Positions 62,551-64,000 of a stretch of DNA of 64,000 bases are shown in pieces. Numbering within the stretch: position 1 is the first letter of the stretch; each line of letters starts with the position of its first letter. Source of the DNA: an uncultured Pseudomonadota bacterium. Its GTDB lineage: Bacteria; Pseudomonadota; Gammaproteobacteria; Ga0077536. The DNA lies in NCBI GenBank assembly GCA_902597385.1, contig CACJXQ010000006.1, positions 1-64,000 of the forward strand, given 5' to 3'. The translations under genes were made by a program, and so were the position numbers. The notes under the pieces are model-generated. The model made no database searches. It saw only the letters and a list, made by a program, of their open reading frames with translations, and was not told where the DNA came from.

Positions 62551-63066
62551 TTATGTTCCTGGTAAATTATCTAGGACTTCTAGGAGATCCTTTCCCGCTG
62601 AAACTGGATTCACTTTTTTAATGATCTTTAAGATAACTCCTTCTCCGTCAATGATAAATGTCGTTCTAGAAGCGAATTTTCCAAATTTTAAAACGCCATA
62701 TTTCGTGGCAGTGTTGCCATCCGGATCACTTAAGATTGGAAATTTCGCTCGATTTGCCTCAGCGAACTTTGTCAATATTTCATATTCATCTGTGCTTGCC
62801 ATAAATAAGGCTATTTCGTGACTTTCTAGAGCGTTTTCACTTTCCCGAAGTGATTTACACTCAGCAGTTCATCCGCCTGTGAATGCTTTGGGGAACCATG
62901 CCAAGACCACAGTACGCCCCTTGTAGTCCTTCAGGGCATGGAATTTACCGTCCGAGCCCATCAAATTAAATTCAGGGGCTAAATCTCCCTCCGTAACTGC
63001 GTAAGCGGATTGGAGCGACATCAAAAGAGTAAGTAATAAGATTCGCATGGTGTTAAGTGGAAGCAT
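62551..63066 (-). CDS. Predicted selenocysteine-containing peroxiredoxin (single in-frame TGA at 62869-62871 read as Sec), with signal peptide
   Basis: Continuous frame across the TGA: MRILLLTLLMSLQSAYAVTEGDLAPEFNLMGSDGKFHALKDYKGRTVVLAWFPKAFTGG-U-TAECKSLRESENALESHEIALFMASTDEYEILTKFAEANRAKFPILSDPDGNTATKYGVLKFGKFASRTTFIIDGEGVILKIIKKVNPVSAGKDLLEVLDNLPGT. The ORF track splits this into 62869-63066 and 62551-62802. Likely start ATG 63048. Confidence 0.9.
62829..62862 (-). promoter_or_regulatory. Bacterial SECIS-like stem-loop immediately downstream of the in-frame TGA
   Basis: GAGUGU-AAA-UCACUU-CGGGA-AAGUGA-AA-ACGCUC: 6-bp lower stem (one G-U), small internal loop, 6-bp upper stem, 5-nt apical loop with G at position 2; apical loop begins 22 nt after the UGA. 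Confidence 0.82.
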
Positions 63067-63091
63067 ATTTTCTTTTACCGGGGATTAATAT

Positions 63092-64000
63092 TCATTGTTT
63101 AACAGGTTGTCTCATGGTCACCCACTCTTCGGCAGAAGTCGGGTGGATGCCGATGGTCTCATCAAACATGGATTTTGTCGCCCCGGCCTTCATTGCTATC
63201 GCTATTCCTTGAAGGCTCTCTCCCGCGTCAGCTCCCACCATATGGGCGCCAACAACTAAATCGTTTTCGCTATCTACGACAAGTTTCATAAGCGTCCTCT
63301 CGTGATTTCCGGTTAGAGTGTGTTTTAAGGGCTTAAATTCGGAAATGAATATTTTAATTTCCTTGTGTTTTTCTCTTGCTTCTTCTTCAGTGAGACCTAC
63401 CGTGGCAAGGTTGGGGAGGCTGAAAACCGCGCTAGGAATCAAATTGTAGTCTACTCGCTTTTTGCCGTCACCGAATAGGTAGGATACCACTGTCATCGCT
63501 TCTGCTAGAGCGACTGGAGTCAGGTTGACTCTGTCTGTTACGTCTCCAATAGCCAACACAGTATCTATGTTAGTCCTATAATTTTCGTCTACTGCGATAG
63601 CATTCTTTGAGTCTACTTTTATACCTAATTTTTCCAGTCCTAAGTTTTCAGTCAAAGGTGTTCTGCCGGTGGCATACATGATTAAATCACAAGATACTTC
63701 TTCCCCAGAAGAAAAGTTAGCAGTTAACCTGTCATTTTGTTTGGTTATCTCGTTTATTGAGCAGTTAAATTGCAAGTCAATTCCAGATTCTCTTATTTGA
63801 TTAGCGAGAAAGGTTCTCGCATCGAAGTCGAATCCCCGTAGAAACAAATCCCCTCGATACAGTTGAGAAGTATCACAACCTAGACCGTTAAAAATCGAAG
63901 CGAACTCAACGGCTATATAGCCGCCACCGACAACGAGTACTTTCTGTGGCAGTTCTTTTAGGTAGAATGCTTCATCAGAACTAATTACATGTTCGCAACC
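63092..64000 (-). CDS. gor: Glutathione-disulfide reductase, C-terminal part (gene continues beyond window end)
   Basis: [75 protein letters not shown]; frame remains open to 64000. Confidence 0.93.
   Translation of the reverse strand, partial: GCEHVISSDEAFYLKELPQKVLVVGGGYIAVEFASIFNGLGCDTSQLYRGDLFLRGFDFDARTFLANQIRESGIDLQFNCSINEITKQNDRLTANFSSGEEVSCDLIMYATGRTPLTENLGLEKLGIKVDSKNAIAVDENYRTNIDTVLAIGDVTDRVNLTPVALAEAMTVVSYLFGDGKKRVDYNLIPSAVFSLPNLATVGLTEEEAREKHKEIKIFISEFKPLKHTLTGNHERTLMKLVVDSENDLVVGAHMVGADAGESLQGIAIAMKAGATKSMFDETIGIHPTSAEEWVTMRQPVKQ

Noticed and set aside
62551-63066. Peroxiredoxin as a pseudogene or sequencing error
   Set aside because: Only one stop, no frameshift, at the exact catalytic Cys column, with conserved sequence on both sides and a SECIS-like hairpin; Sec recoding explains it better, pending confirmation of sel genes.

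Overview
The window is a compact, ordinary-looking bacterial chromosome segment. Gene content suggests a marine-type gammaproteobacterium, but that placement is inference. I see no CRISPR array, transposase, integrase, prophage or rRNA. It carries a YhdP/AsmA-like gene cut by the window start, alaC-hom-thrC, an rpfE-like gene with recJ-prfB-lysS, gdhA, argG, a molybdopterin oxidoreductase, aceF/aceE, ppsR/ppsA, nadC, two AGCS symporters, egtD, ampD/lpxH, tig-clpP-clpX-lon, ppiD, fabI, an Opp-like ABC transporter, and gor cut by the window end. There are seven tRNAs: a Pro-Arg-His-Lys array, Leu, and a Val-Asp pair.

The strongest hidden signal is at 62551-63066 (- strand). The ORF track splits one peroxiredoxin into two pieces at a single in-frame TGA. 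That TGA sits where the catalytic (peroxidatic) Cys is expected (FPKAFTGG-U-TAECKSLRES). A two-tiered 34-nt stem-loop with a CGGGA apical loop follows directly, as expected of a bacterial SECIS element. I interpret it as a selenocysteine-containing, probably exported peroxiredoxin encoded next to glutathione reductase.

Other recoding or regulatory signals read directly from the sequence are the canonical +1 frameshift in prfB (AGGGGGTATCTTTGAC), a near-consensus sigma-32 promoter before lon, and a 17-bp-spaced promoter with a GC-rich discriminator before the tRNA array. A 290-bp intergenic region at 27770-28059 contains mutually exclusive complementary segments and is a candidate structured RNA. 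No database searches or folding programs were run. Family names come from recognised motifs.
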